Source of the DNA: Saururus chinensis
Lineage: Eukaryota; Streptophyta; Magnoliopsida; Piperales; Saururaceae
Assembly (NCBI GenBank): GCA_035235625.1
Contig: CP141149.1
Location: forward strand, 36,821,753 to 36,885,752
Direction: 5' to 3'
DNA: 64,000 nt
A model generated the notes under the pieces. The model searched no databases. It worked only from the letters and a program-made list of their open reading frames with translations, and was not told where the DNA came from. Below, piece by piece: positions 26,873 through 38,902 of the stretch (its first letter is position 1; each line of letters starts with the position of its first letter). The position numbers and the translations under genes were made by a program.

Positions 26873-26954
26873 TTGAATATTAAGCCTCTATACTAGTTTT
26901 GTTTACAATTCCTAAAATACCCCTCTTCTTATCATCCTTATGCCCACACTTTTA

Positions 26955-27118
26955 TAACGGCTCCTCCCACCATCGGGCACCTCTTCCACTGGCGTTTCCT
27001 CCCACCACCAGGCACCTCTTCCACCGGCGTCTCCTCCCAACACCGGGCACCTCTTCCACCAGCGTCTCCTCCCACCATAGTGCACCTCTTCCACCGGCGT
27101 CTCCTCCATTCTTCTCTT
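26955..27118. repeat. 36-bp minisatellite
   Basis: About four and a half copies of a unit containing GGCGTCTCCTCCCACCACC and GGGCACCTCTTCCACC, within the CT-rich leader of the presumed MULE. Confidence 0.85.
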
Positions 27119-28299
27119 CTCCAGCATTCTCTTCAACTGGCACTTCTTCCACCGGCATCTCCTCCCTCTTCCTCTTCTCCTGCATTCTCCTCAACTGTGT
27201 AAATGATTTCATTCACTGGAGCTTATTCCCCCATCTACACATTTTCCGCCTCCCTCTTTTTCTTCCAATCTCAAGCTTGAAACCTCTCCAAAACCCTATC
27301 CAAAACCCTTTGTTAGACATCATATGCTTTTTGGCACTTTGTACGATGGAGTTTTTGGTGAGCATCTCATGTCTGTTGAGTTTGATTTTTGATTTTTCTT
27401 AGATTTGTTGTTTTCTCCGATTGGCGATATAGATTCTTTTTTCTCTGTGTGCAATCGATTGACAATTTTTATGTTGATTGCCTAATCTAACATCACTCCA
27501 TGACAAGGAAGAAATTTTTCTGGAGGTGATGGTTATAGGAGCAAAACTGGTCAAATCAGTAACAAAGCCTGACTAGAACTATTAATTATTTGCTACACAA
27601 AAGCACGAGGTGTTAAGATTCATGTTGTAGATATTTCATGTGTAACTCCTTCAAGGTTATACTAAACCAGTGACCTTATTTTTGAATATTGCTCAATAAT
27701 AAGATTATTTACTTATTTGTTTTAAAAGAAAGATCAATTTTTTTCTAGCAGTCCTAGTTGTTGAATCTCAATATTTGTTAGGTCATTTGTTTTCTAGCTT
27801 TGTTTAGATCTAGATCTGTGCTTGGTGTTGGGTGTCATGCATTAATTAGATGTTGTTTATTGAAATTAACTTTTTGTTGATATTTCTATATATGTTCCAG
27901 ACTTCTATGTTTCAAGGACTCACTAAGATACATCTTATTGTGCAGAGTACATACAAGGGAATGTGAAGAATTAGGAGATTCCTTGGGGCAACTACACAAA
28001 AAATATTCTTCCGATTTGAGAGCTAGTTGGAATTAAGTTAGAATTTTTCAATGTTATTTGAAACTTGAGGGATAGTCCTTAGCAAACCACTTTGTGAGTT
28101 TTCTATCCAATATTAGAGTTTTGTTCTCTTTTATATATTACTTTCTTGTAATCCATCATTATATTCCTTTGTAATGACATTGGTCATTTGTGTTGTTTTA
28201 CTCTATGTTTTTTTTTAGAATTGCTTATTAAGGTGGATTAATATTCCTTAAACAAAGGAAGAATAATCAATTCATATTCTATTGAAGGCAGAAATCAAA

Positions 28300-28640
28300 T
28301 ATAAATAGCAATCAATTTATACTATACTTACATTCACACAACAATAAATATATACTCTATTATTCACATCCACCACAGAACATAACAGTAAATATATACT
28401 CTGTTCACATATATGGAAGAATAAAATTATACTTTAATTTCATATATAAAAAAATAAATTTATATTCTATTCGCATATATGGAATAATAAATTTATACTC
28501 TGACCTTATATATAGAACAGTAAATTTATACTCTGTAAACATATATGGAATAATAAATTTATACTCTGTACACATATATGAAATAAAAAATTTATACTCT
28601 AACCACATATATGGAAAAAAAATTATACTTTATTAATAAA
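28300..28640. repeat. AT-rich motif block (AAATTTATACTCTG family)
   Basis: About ten variants of ACAGTAAATTTATACTCTGT separated by CATATATGGAA linkers, roughly 30-40 bases apart. Similar blocks occur at about 31445-31690, 32780-32960, 33740-33890, 34690-34768, 38077-38240, 39480-39690 and 40830-41480. They sit between and inside the MULE genes, including introns of the ULP1-like gene. Confidence 0.85.
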
Positions 28641-28963
28641 ATTGTTTAGATTAATATTTCTAAGTTTAGCAAAACCTACACTTACATTATACTTGAAATT
28701 GTTGGGAAAATGTACAATTTTATTATAATTATAATTATGATTATGATGCAGAATTCATAAGTTTCATACTTTGTTTATTACATAGTATAATTTTACTATT
28801 CTCATCAATTGGAATCATTATTTATTGTGTATCATTGAATTGATTTTTTCCCTTGTTACCAATTTTTGTGATTTATTATGAATCAAATTTGTATAGTTGT
28901 TCTCCATGTTATTATAAATGTCTTTTTCATTATAATGATTAATGTTTCATTATATGTAGGTTA

Positions 28964-31300
28964 ATGGATTCATTTCTTCTTTTAATGTGCAAATACATTA
29001 CTAATACTACTGTTATTCGGGTTGATATCAAGAACACACACAAGGGCTTGATTTCTATGATTTGTGAACGATGGAGTAACTTGAATGCTAAGAATGTGAG
29101 GTTGTCTTACTCTTTATCGGGTCATACATGTTGTAATCTTCACAATGATGTTGACATGGAAAATTTATTCTTACTTGCTTCCAATCTTAGAGTTAAGACT
29201 ATTGATGTTTCTGTTACGGATATTTCAATTTCTAGCGATGTGTCCATTGGTTGCCAGCCCAGTTTTAGTAATCATTTGTCAAGTAGCAATATCCAGAGTA
29301 TTGATGGCAGTGTGTTTGATGAGGTGACTAACTTTGATCTTCCTTCCTCCTCACATGAAGATTCAATGCTTATGACTAAAAATTGGTCCAATGAAATAAG
29401 TCATGTTGGGCAAAAGTTTGTTGGAGGAGTCCAAGAGTTCAGGCATAAATTGTGTCACTATGCTATTCAAGTTGGCTTTTAGTTTAAGTATGTAAAAAAT
29501 GATGCAAATAGAGTGACTGCAGAATGTAAATTCAAGGAATCCACTGGAAGTGAATCGCAAGTTCATGAAAGGAAAGATAACTGGAATAATTTTTTATATA
29601 TTCTTAATCTAAATACTATTCATACATGTGGTTTTGTTGTGCAAACAAAGAAGAACTCGAGGATGATAGCTAAGATTGTTTCTAATGAGTTGTTGAGCTA
29701 GGTTGTGAACAAGCCCCTTACTCGCCCAATTGATGTGGTGTGTGAATTCAACACTAATTATGGTGTTGATATTTCGTATAAAGTTGCTTGGAAGAGTGTA
29801 CAAAAGGCTCAAAATCAGGTCTATGGTGATCATTCAACATCTTACAATGATCTTCATTGGTACGCCAGGGCTATTTTAAGTACTAACCATGGTAGTCATG
29901 TAGTACTGGATATTAATGATCTAAATTTACGTTTTAGAAGGGTATTTGTGTCCTTTTTTGCATGCATTTCTGGATTTGAGTATTGTCGCCTAGTTTTATT
30001 CTTGGATGGTACTCATTTGAACGGTCATTATAAAGGACATTTGTTGGCTGCTACTGGTAAAAATGGTAACCAAGGTAAAAAAAATCTCTTATTCTAGAGA
30101 GTTTGTTTATATATTTTTCATTTTATATGTTATTTTTTATTAGTATATTTTTCAATATACTTTGCTTTAATTGTTTTTTTTACTATAGAGTATAATTTTA
30201 TTCTTTTCTGAAGTAGATCATTTTTTTCATGCTCTTGATGTTATATTTTTTTGTCTATTTTATTAGGTATTTTTCCACTAGCATATGCTATTGTTGATTC
30301 TGAGAATTTAGATAATTGGAGATGGTTTCTCGAAGAATTGAAGAAAATATTAAATCCTTCTCGTCAGCTAACTATTGTTTCAGATTGAAACAAGGGACCT
30401 GTTGAAGGAATGACACAAGTGTTCCCTTATTTTCCACATGCCTACTGCTTATATCACCTAAGAACAAATTTGAGGAATTGTTTGAGAGGAAGGACCAAGC
30501 ATGTTCGTAACAAAATGGATTTTATGCTAATAGAGTGTGCAAATGCAACAACACCAACATTGTTTCACAAGAAATTGGAGGAGCTAAAAATAGAGGGTGG
30601 TCAACAAGTTATTAGTTTCTTTGAAAATCTTCCTAATGAAAATTGGACAAATGCTTACTTCAAGGGTAAGCGTTATGGTGATTTGTCTTCAAATGTTGTA
30701 GAAAGCTTCAATTCATGGATCAATTATGAAAGGCACTTACCAATTATGAAGATGATTGATTCTATACGGGTCAAAATTATGAATATGATGATGGAGAGTA
30801 GTAATCAGCCAAGCAGCTGGACAAGTGTTCTTTGTCCAATAATGGAGAAAAAATTGTCTGATAATATCAATACTTGCATCACTTGGGTGGTGGTTGGTTC
30901 TACTCCAAATGTGTATGAAGTTATGTCAACCCTATCTGCATATGTGAATATTGAAACTCATGAGTGCTCCTATTTTCGTTGACAGATAAATAGGTTTCCA
31001 TACTCACATGCAAGTGCTGCACTGATGAAGAGTGGAAAAGATCCCCGTTCTTATTGTGATGAGTACTTGACAAAAGAGTTTTTTGAAAACTCTTACTCTC
31101 AACCGATCAATCCTATTCCTACCTTGGAAAAGCCAGATGAAGAAAATTTAGTATTGCCACCATTAACAAGAAGGCAACCTGGGAGGCCCAAGAAGAAGAG
31201 GATTCCTTCTCTTGGTGAGAAAATAAAAAGAAAAACTAAATGTGGTCGATGCGGTAAACTTGGTCACCACAACAAAAAATCATGTAAAGAGGCTTTGTAG
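28964..31300 (+). pseudogene. MuDR/MULE transposase, decayed
   Basis: Two exons, 28964-30074 and 30267-31300, joined across a GT/AG intron. The frame is constant throughout (715 codons) but has in-frame stops at 29480 (TAG), 29699 (TAG), 30386 (TGA) and 30980 (TGA). The N-terminal part has the MuDR-type KNDANRVTAECKF block (about 29501-29540). The MULE catalytic domain follows, with LDGTHLNGHYKG (first Asp, 30005-30007), then FPLAYAIVDSEN and TIVSD (second Asp). After that come the YHLRTNLRN and FNSWINYERHLP blocks. The SWIM zinc finger is damaged: ECSYFR-stop-QINRFPYSHA has Tyr where two Cys are expected. A basic region and a CCHC knuckle (CGRCGKLGHHNKKSC) end the protein. No frameshift was needed. 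It would have cut and pasted the element, but it cannot be translated intact now. Confidence 0.9.
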
Positions 31301-33035
31301 TCCCTCATATATAAATGTTTTTTTTATTATTTTTGTTTTAGGAATACATAATTTTCAATTTTTATATGCAAATCATAATTTCATATTCAAAAGGTATTGC
31401 TTAGTTGACATTTTAATTTCCCTTCATGTACTAAACCATTAATTTAGTGTTACAGTAAATTTATACTCTGTCAGGATCACAGTATAAATTTACTTGTATT
31501 CACTTTACGATTTTATATTGACAAGTCATGTACCACAGTAAATTTATACTCTGTTCTGATTACATATTAAAAGGTCATGCCTTACAGTAAATTCATACTG
31601 CTGTAAATTATTTTTTTATTGAAAAGTCATGTACCACAGTAAATTTATACTCTGTTAGAATCATAGTATAAATGTACTATAATTCACACGATTATAATTT
31701 TATCATGAAGTTAGGTGTTACAAAAAATTATGTAAAGGCAAAGTTTATTGTAATCCCTTAGCCAATTTTTATTTTTATGGGTATACCCTAAAACCAGCAG
31801 CCAGGATTATTTCAACAAATGATATGGTATTGGCAGCCTAACATATATAGCAAATGGTTTTTTTTTGTTGATATGGAGTCACAAGCTACTAAGGCACATG
31901 AGGATAATGCTTTGAATAGGTTTTCAAATAAAATGGTTCCTAATGGGCTGATAGCCCCCATATGTGTTAGCAAATGGTTGCTATAACAATTTCATCATGA
32001 AGTCATTTGTTACAAAATACATTTTACAACAGAAAATCAGTTTTCACATGAAGTTGGCTTCTGCACTTGAATCATTCCCCTATGTGATTCACCACAAGAA
32101 GCTTCTAGACGGTCATCTAAGTTGCTCCTGCATAGACAAATGTCACACTTAGGCACAAGACATGGCAGTCATCTCAAGGAAGAAAAATGCTTTAATTCTA
32201 TAATCAACATCACATTGCTATGACTGACATTAATCCAAACATATTTTTATTGTCCATGCACAAGCATCTAATTCCCACATACCGACTCATATGTTGCTTT
32301 CTTCCAAGAAGCCGAGAAAGGTTTAAACATATCCAGCATGACATAATTTATTCTCTTATCAATTTGCTATCAGTAGGTACTAAAGGAATTATTGAATAAG
32401 CTTCATCCAACAAAGAAAACTAGCGTATTAGCAAATTAGAAAAGGTAAAATTTGAGATGAAAGTGAGGATTAATCAAATTGTAGTTTTGAAAAGCTGAAA
32501 AGTATCCGAGGATTAAGAAAATCAAGTGCAACCAAAATATTGTTAGGGCCTGTTTCCTACATACTGAACACACAAGAACAACTGCGCTCAACATTCACCA
32601 CAATATAATAAAAACCAAAATTTTAAAATTAAGAATTTAATTTTCAAAGAGGACCTAATGGGAAATCATAGGCCTTTTGGGGTTCTGGTGAGAATTTTCT
32701 CTAAATTCTTTTAGTTATCAAGACATTTACATGCATAGTTTATATTAAACTTAGTCAAAAGAAAAGGTAAATATATCATCATAACAATCAATTTATACTC
32801 TATTGAAGGGAGAGATCATGTATAAATCACAATCAATTTATACCATAATTACAGAACAATAAATATATACTATGTTATTTGCATCCACCACAGAACAAAA
32901 CAGTAAATATATACTCTGTTGTTTACATCCACCACAGAACAGAACAAGAAATATAGTGCTCCAACATTGTTATGTGTTCATCAAATTCAAATGAGTGCAC
33001 CAGTTTATCCTCCATAAGCCTCCTTATGTAAATTC
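31301..33035. other. Space between MULE genes
   Basis: AT-rich. It carries the TTTATACTCTG motif at 31445-31690 and 32780-32960, and otherwise shows no recognisable gene. The open frame at 31964-32152 is unrecognised. Confidence 0.5.
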
Positions 33036-33330
33036 CTACTCTTTCAAACCCATAATTCTAGTGTTCTCCCTGACTCGCTTGAATGTAAGATACAAGGGGC
33101 TATAAAACAGGCAGCACAAACCAAATGGAACTACTATCATGGATAATAGTCCTCTTGAGAGGGCCAAAGCTTCAGGCACTGAACTATACATCAATTTCAC
33201 AGCCTTTGAATCATAGCCATAGATCATAGTCCGGTGCTTTGCTGGGACCACCTCTGCAAACATGGGATTATTTGCACAAGTACCACTAACTAATAGTGAG
33301 GCACATAAGGAAGAGCATTGTGGCAAAAAT
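33036..33330 (-). pseudogene. MFS (spinster-like) transporter fragment
   Basis: The minus strand reads CANNPMFAEVVPAKHRTMIY, then GYDSKAVKLMYSSVPEAL and SRGLLSMIVVPFGLCCLFY, ending in NTRIMGLKE and a stop. This resembles the C-terminal part of plant major-facilitator transporters related to spinster-type proteins (assigned from memory of the family). The segment that normally lies between TMIY and GYDSKAV is missing, as if an exon was lost. The upstream continuation (FATMLFLMCLTIS, to about 33480) is in another frame. It sits inside the presumed MULE, next to the ULP1-like gene, so capture of a host fragment is likely. It is not functional. Confidence 0.65.
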
Positions 33331-34074
33331 TGACCAGCTATTTACTGATCTAGGGATCATAGATAAGATAAAAGCGAAGTTGTGAACAGTCAAATTTTTA
33401 TCTTGCCCCATGTGATTTGTTATATAAACTATGGTCTCTGAATTAGGGCTAGCATTGCATTCAACCAACCGTTCCATTTTCTTCTCAATAGAAATTTATA
33501 TTTGGTTGGAGTGAGGGTGGATAATCCATCATTAGGTGGTCATGTGTTCCATATTCTTGAATCATGACCGGCCATTCAGTCACCCTACTTGTGTTGTGGT
33601 GTGAGTTGCCAATCAAACTGGGAAAATGGCCCATAATTATGAAGTGGGGCCAGCCCAAATTCATTGATTGATGCACGACCAAACTGCATTTTCCTGTTCC
33701 TGTAATGCTTTGTAAGCTCGCAAATGGAAAAGCTCACATATATACTTTAATGACCAAACAGTAAATATATACTCTGCTCACATATATACTTTAATTTCAT
33801 ATATAGAAAAACAAATTTATACTCTAACCTCATATATGGAACAACAAAATTATACTTAAATTTCACATATAAACAAACATAGATGTTCATAAAAAATAGA
33901 TGTCACTGCACTTACCTTTTCTTTTTCCTGTAAGGTCTTCTCTTCCTATTGATCATCATTCAAGAACATATGGATCATTTGGGCTCTAAAATTTTCAATT
34001 GATCCATCTTCTAAATTTTTCTTTACTTCATGTCCTTTGACTATTTCATATATATAGTAGCACATGAATATGCC

Positions 34075-34077
34075 ACT
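34075..34077 (-). other. Cys-to-Ser at ULP1 active site
   Basis: The minus-strand codon is AGT (Ser) in the motif DDSGIF, where the C48 family has a nucleophilic Cys. A single base change from TGT would give it. Confidence 0.75.
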
Positions 34078-34768
34078 ATCATCTCTGCAAATAGTAAGTT
34101 AATATTAGACCCATATAATTTCTTTGCTGTTAACATGTGTTTCTTCAAATTTTTTTTCAAAACTTGCAAATTTTTTGACTGTTTTGCAATATTTTTTACT
34201 TCAATGAACTCTCCCATCAAGTCTTGCGTTGAAATGTCTAATTTAACTCTTCTTTTCATCTTCTCTTTTGAATATTCAACCAATTCATTTTTCTCTAAAA
34301 AAAATCACATGTTAGAGAATGAAAGTATAATTTTACTTAATACACACAATACATAATTATTATTGTAAGTAAACTAGAATTTATTCTTGCAATAGAAGGA
34401 AATTTACCAACTTCATGGCATCTTTCTCATATTGGTCAAGTGAAAGTCTTTTTGATTTACGTGAATTGTAGTGCATCCATTCTCCTGTCTCATCATCACT
34501 TAACATAAAGTGCCAATGATATAATCCATGTCCAGTATCCTTTAGATTTGATGCAGTAGGAAAATTTTGATATCTTATTTTCCCACATTTATCTAAATAT
34601 GGGTAAAAGATAAACCTTCTCATTTCCTCTTTCTTCCCATTTTCCAAATATATCTGTTTTAACAAGAACTCATTAGTCAATTATTCAAGCTATATCATGT
34701 ATAATAATATATAAAAAATAAATTTATATTCTTGGTCACATATATGGAAAAGTAAACTTAATACTTTA

Positions 34769-37700
34769 TGTAATATCCCTAATTTTCCCAAGTTTTGAAA
34801 TTTAAATACGTGGAAAATAGGGTGTTTGACCTTTTGACATTCTTAGTAAATAACTTCATCCTTAGATAGAAATTATGGCTGAAACTAATTCTATTACAAA
34901 GTAGATAGATAGAGCTTCTAAACGCCACCAAGAATGCATGAATCGGAGTCCAGATGAGGGAGATACGACCGTTTGAAGTTGAACATATCGTGCAGGACCC
35001 ATTTACCTGATATAGACTGTATTTGGCCCATTTAAGTCATTTTGCGGGCCCAATTGTTTATAATTCCAAAATTAATTTTTAAGGTTCTAATGAGGTGGCC
35101 TAATTGGGGAGGATTACCCAAAATTCTAGAGGGTTTAGGAACCCTAATCCCCAGGTTTATAAAAGGCCTTCTTAGGGCACAATTAGGGGGGTCTTTTGCC
35201 CGATTGGAGGAGTTTTTTTTGGGACGGAGGGAATTTTTCGGCGCGACTCTGGCGAAGCGTTGGTGATGGTGGATCGATGACAAATCGGCCTTCGAGGTAG
35301 GATTTTTAAACAATATCAAAGATATTTTATTATTAAAATATAAATCTTTTTTTGTAATGTCATGAATAGTGATATCTACAATCACTGTCTACTTCTGGAT
35401 GTTTCTGAATACCGGCCAGTCACCGGCCTACCATTAGTGGCTAGACCTATTGCGAGAGGGGCATTCCAGTCCTGGCGGTGGCAGTTTTGGATCCGGCGAC
35501 CATGACGGCGGCGGATTTGCTACTGCTGGGTCAACACAAAAAGAAAAAGAGAGAAGAGCCTTACTGCAGCGCGGCGTAGCCGCCGGCCAAAGGAAGGACC
35601 AGGGCTGCCGGAATCGCCGGAAGATGGAGATCCAGTCAAGCCCGGCCCATCGGTTGGCCGTAGTGGCCTACCATCGTGACAGAACCGCCGGATTTAAAAA
35701 AAAAAGGGACAAAAAGAAAGGGTGACCTTTGGCCGCCGGCTAGCCACCGGGCAGCGGCAGAACAGATGCCGTCAGTTCCACCATTCGCCGGCGGTCCAGG
35801 AACACCTGGGCCATCCCTCCTCGGCTGCAGTGTTGGCGGCCCCGCCAGAGGCTGTGGCCGGTTGAGGAGAAGACGACCCGCGATGCGGGTCGTCAGCCGC
35901 TGGACCGGGTTGGGTTTCCCAACCCGATCGGGTCCGGTCTGATTTGATAAAAAAACAAATTTAACATCCTAGAAAATTACTATTGAACCTTGAGAGGCGT
36001 GGGAGTTTTCTGACTAAGTTTCATATCAGCTAAAAATCTCAGAGGTTGAAATGACCTTTTTACCCTTGTTAGTTTATTATCGTACAATATTAACTTACCC
36101 GAGTTCAAGGCTTTGATTCAGGGTCATATGAGTGGATCTAAAAATTGGGAAAATTCTCAGTGAGATTTTAATGGGTAACCAAACTATAGGCTATGCCTTT
36201 TTGGGAGGAAAAATCCCAGTGAGTAGAAATTAATCTTTTTGTCCCTAGGTTTAATCGGAAATTGTTAAATAAACCTGGGTCGGTTCAAGGGGTTCACGAC
36301 CCTGTCACATGCCAGGAAAATTACACAGAGTCCATGAAGTCAAGTAGTGCGCTTGAGTTCAATTTTGGACCCATTGGATGTCAATAAAGCCTTAAACCAA
36401 ATGACAGAACTACCCCTATGCAAACTAGCCCGCATTCACGTGGATGTTGTTAACGGGCCAATGTAATACTGAAACCTTTTGGGAGGTTAAAGACTTACCC
36501 GAGTGCAGAGAGGACTGTATCCAATGTTGGATAATTACTTTAATAACCTTAGGTGCATTACGACCAGTTTAATAAAGATTTATTAAGATAACCCAAGGAG
36601 GGTTAGGGCATGAGAGCTCAAATAATTCTTATATCATTAATGAATTTTATTATTGACATTATGATCTGCTTGGACCTGTGTAGTTCTGATGGTTTATGTT
36701 GTTCTTTGTTTCGATTTTTGATATTGATGTAGTGATAGTAATTTATCACTATCTTAAGATTATTGAAAGATTAATTAATGGGGTTTGATAGCTTTGGATT
36801 GGGCGAGAACACCTAATCAAGATAAAGACTAAAATACCTCAGAGGGGTTTGGGACTAGTTCATACAGTGAACAAAGCCTTTGACCTGATGATTTGCCTTG
36901 GTTGATGAACCGATGGCATGTTTCGAGTTGTAAACCTTAGTCTAGAAGGGACTAATAGGATTTGGGACAGTCATTTGGAATCCTGGCTTATAGATGAGCA
37001 AGATAGGGTTCATAATGGTTTCCTGAGTTTTAGCTCTGTTGAGGAGCTGCTGATTTGACCGTGTAGTTGCACCTCCCCATTGGAGGGAGTTCTTTGTGAG
37101 TCGGGCTCACCGCAGATCTATTGAGGATCTTTTAGTGTACACGCAATTAGGGTCGCTGACATCCTGCTTGGTTGGCGTCTTTGACCACTTCTGTTCAGGT
37201 ACAGTTGTAGGCTATGCCCTTCCACTCTGGTCAGGTCCTTATGGGCTAGGTTTGAAGATAGCACTTCCTGGTGGATTCGAAAGGCCTGGTGGATTCTAGG
37301 GTGTTTCATTGTCATTTGTCACTTAGGTTGATATCTGATGAGTCTGTTTGTCATTGGGATTAGACAGAGATATTAATTATCGAACAATAGTTTGAGAAAT
37401 AATTAATAACATTGATTAATATTGCTTGTTTAATTAGAACAAGTAGAACAATTAAAGGACTTGCATAAAATGTAGGTTGCTTGAAAATACTTAAGCATTG
37501 CATATGTGATGCTATGCTTCTTAGTATAGTGTAGTATTAGGCAGAAATACATCTGGATCCGATCTTGTTGAAAACATTGGAGATGTTATCTGATGAGTAC
37601 ATAAGCAACTAACATCGGGTGATGTTGGCCCGATCCAAAAAATATTAATAAAACCTTTTGTCCTTTGGAAGCTCTTTTCCTGTAGGCGGAGATGCTCCAT

Positions 37701-38076
37701 TGTGGTTGTGGTTGTTGTTTGGTTTGCTTTGTTGCAGATTCTCCAGGTGACGACAAGTGAGACCAAGGCAGGCGAGCACAAGAGGTTTTCTCATTTTTGC
37801 AACTCCGATACGTAAGTGTACCTTAAGCGTGAGAGTCAACTTGTTATTTATTTTCAGACGGGTGACAGACTTGTACTTAGATGGATGAGCTGGTCTTTAT
37901 GAATTTTCAGACGTTAAATAATATCATATGCTTTGATATTCGTATTTGTAAACCCCAGTTATCATGACCTGGATATTTAATCGAATGGTTTGTTTTGTAT
38001 TTAAAGAAAGAAAAAAATTCTCGCTACTTACCGTTTGTGCTATTTAAAAATATTTTTAAAAATCCGGGTCGTGACA
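34769..38076 (+). mobile_element. Solo LTR B2
   Basis: It is 3308 bp, starts TGTAATATCCCTAATTTTCC and ends AATCCGGGTCGTGACA, with perfect 5-bp duplications CTTTA at 34764-34768 and 38077-38081. It has no internal coding region and no second LTR. It is the second copy of LTR B, with B1 on the opposite strand at 3613-10399. The pre-insertion site, rebuilt by removing the LTR and one duplication, is the local TACTTTAATTTCAT motif. The insertion therefore hit the MULE motif block within an intron of the ULP1-like gene. It carries a TATA box, a CCG-rich leader and a GTAGGATTTTT donor-like site near 35300. Confidence 0.93.
35158..35166 (+). promoter_or_regulatory. TATA box of LTR B2
   Basis: TATAAAAGG in the context GGTTTATAAAAGGCCTTC, about 390 bases into the LTR, with the matching box in B1. 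Transcription would run into the GC-rich leader at 35220-35940. Confidence 0.6.
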
Positions 38077-38864
38077 CTTTAATTTCATTTATAGACTAAT
38101 AATTTTATACTATATAGAATAATAAATTTATACTCTAACCTTATATATGGAACAATAAATTTATGCTACTGTATATAAACATGGAATGGTAAATTTATAC
38201 TATGATTTCATACATAGAATATTAAATTTAGACTCTGATGAGGTATATTTTCAACGTACAAGCTAAAATGTTCAAAACCATGCTAAAGTAAAGTCATTTG
38301 AGAAAAGCCACAACAATAAATGACTAGACATCTCTATCCATTTTCTCAATATCTATGTTTTATTAAGATGACTGATTGGTGAATTATTTAAACTAAATAA
38401 CATGCATTAAAATTTATGACTTGCTAAATGATAAATACTTACAAAGGATAAGGAGTTGTGTAAGAAAAATGTTGCACTTTTTGACCAATTCTTCCCATCT
38501 TCTATGTCTTTCTTGATTTCTTTTAAAAGAATTTCCAAAAAGGCATCTATGACCTAATAAAAGATCAAAACAAGTTACTATGTTCATATGCATTAAACAA
38601 AATATTTGAAAACTCAAATACTTACATTAATGTTCAAAATTTTTTGATCAAGCAAAATTTTCACATCTTCCATTGTGATTTTTGCTTGTCCAGCGCTTTT
38701 GGAAACCCATATTAAAGATCTGCAACACATTCAAAGTTTGTTTATTAACAAAAGCTTATTTATTAATAATATTAATAAAATCATTCACATCATCTAATAT
38801 GAGAGTTTATTTATACCTTGTAATTAAAATTAAAAAATAAAATTTGAAATACTTACATTGGCTC

Positions 38865-38902
38865 TTGTTTTTTTTCCAATTCATTGTTTTTTTTCCAATT
38901 CA
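38865..38902 (-). repeat. 19-bp tandem duplication in ULP1-like exon 4
   Basis: Two adjacent copies of a 19-base unit (38865-38883 and 38884-38902) whose core is TTTTTTTTCCAATTCA. Since 19 is not a multiple of three, the frame is broken and a stop arises. With one copy the exon 4 to exon 5 joint is in frame, so the duplication is a secondary mutation. Confidence 0.85.

Larger units (their letters stand above)
26873..28963. other. Presumed MULE left end and transposase leader
   Basis: Between the palindrome and the transposase start. It contains CCTAAAATACCC at 26911-26922, whose complement lies at 42151-42162. It also holds a 36-bp minisatellite, a CT-rich leader and AT-rich sequence with the dispersed TTTATACTCTG motif (28300-28640). 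The open frame at 26899-27402 is low-complexity Pro/Ser and not convincing as a protein. I could not define a terminal inverted repeat with confidence. Confidence 0.45.

Noticed and set aside
26899-27402. 167-residue open frame
   Set aside because: Mostly the translated 36-bp minisatellite plus a CT-rich leader; no domain and an antisense frame of equal length exists.
28964-31300. Stop-codon readthrough or recoding in the transposase
   Set aside because: Two further conserved finger residues are also mutated, so plain decay explains the stops better.
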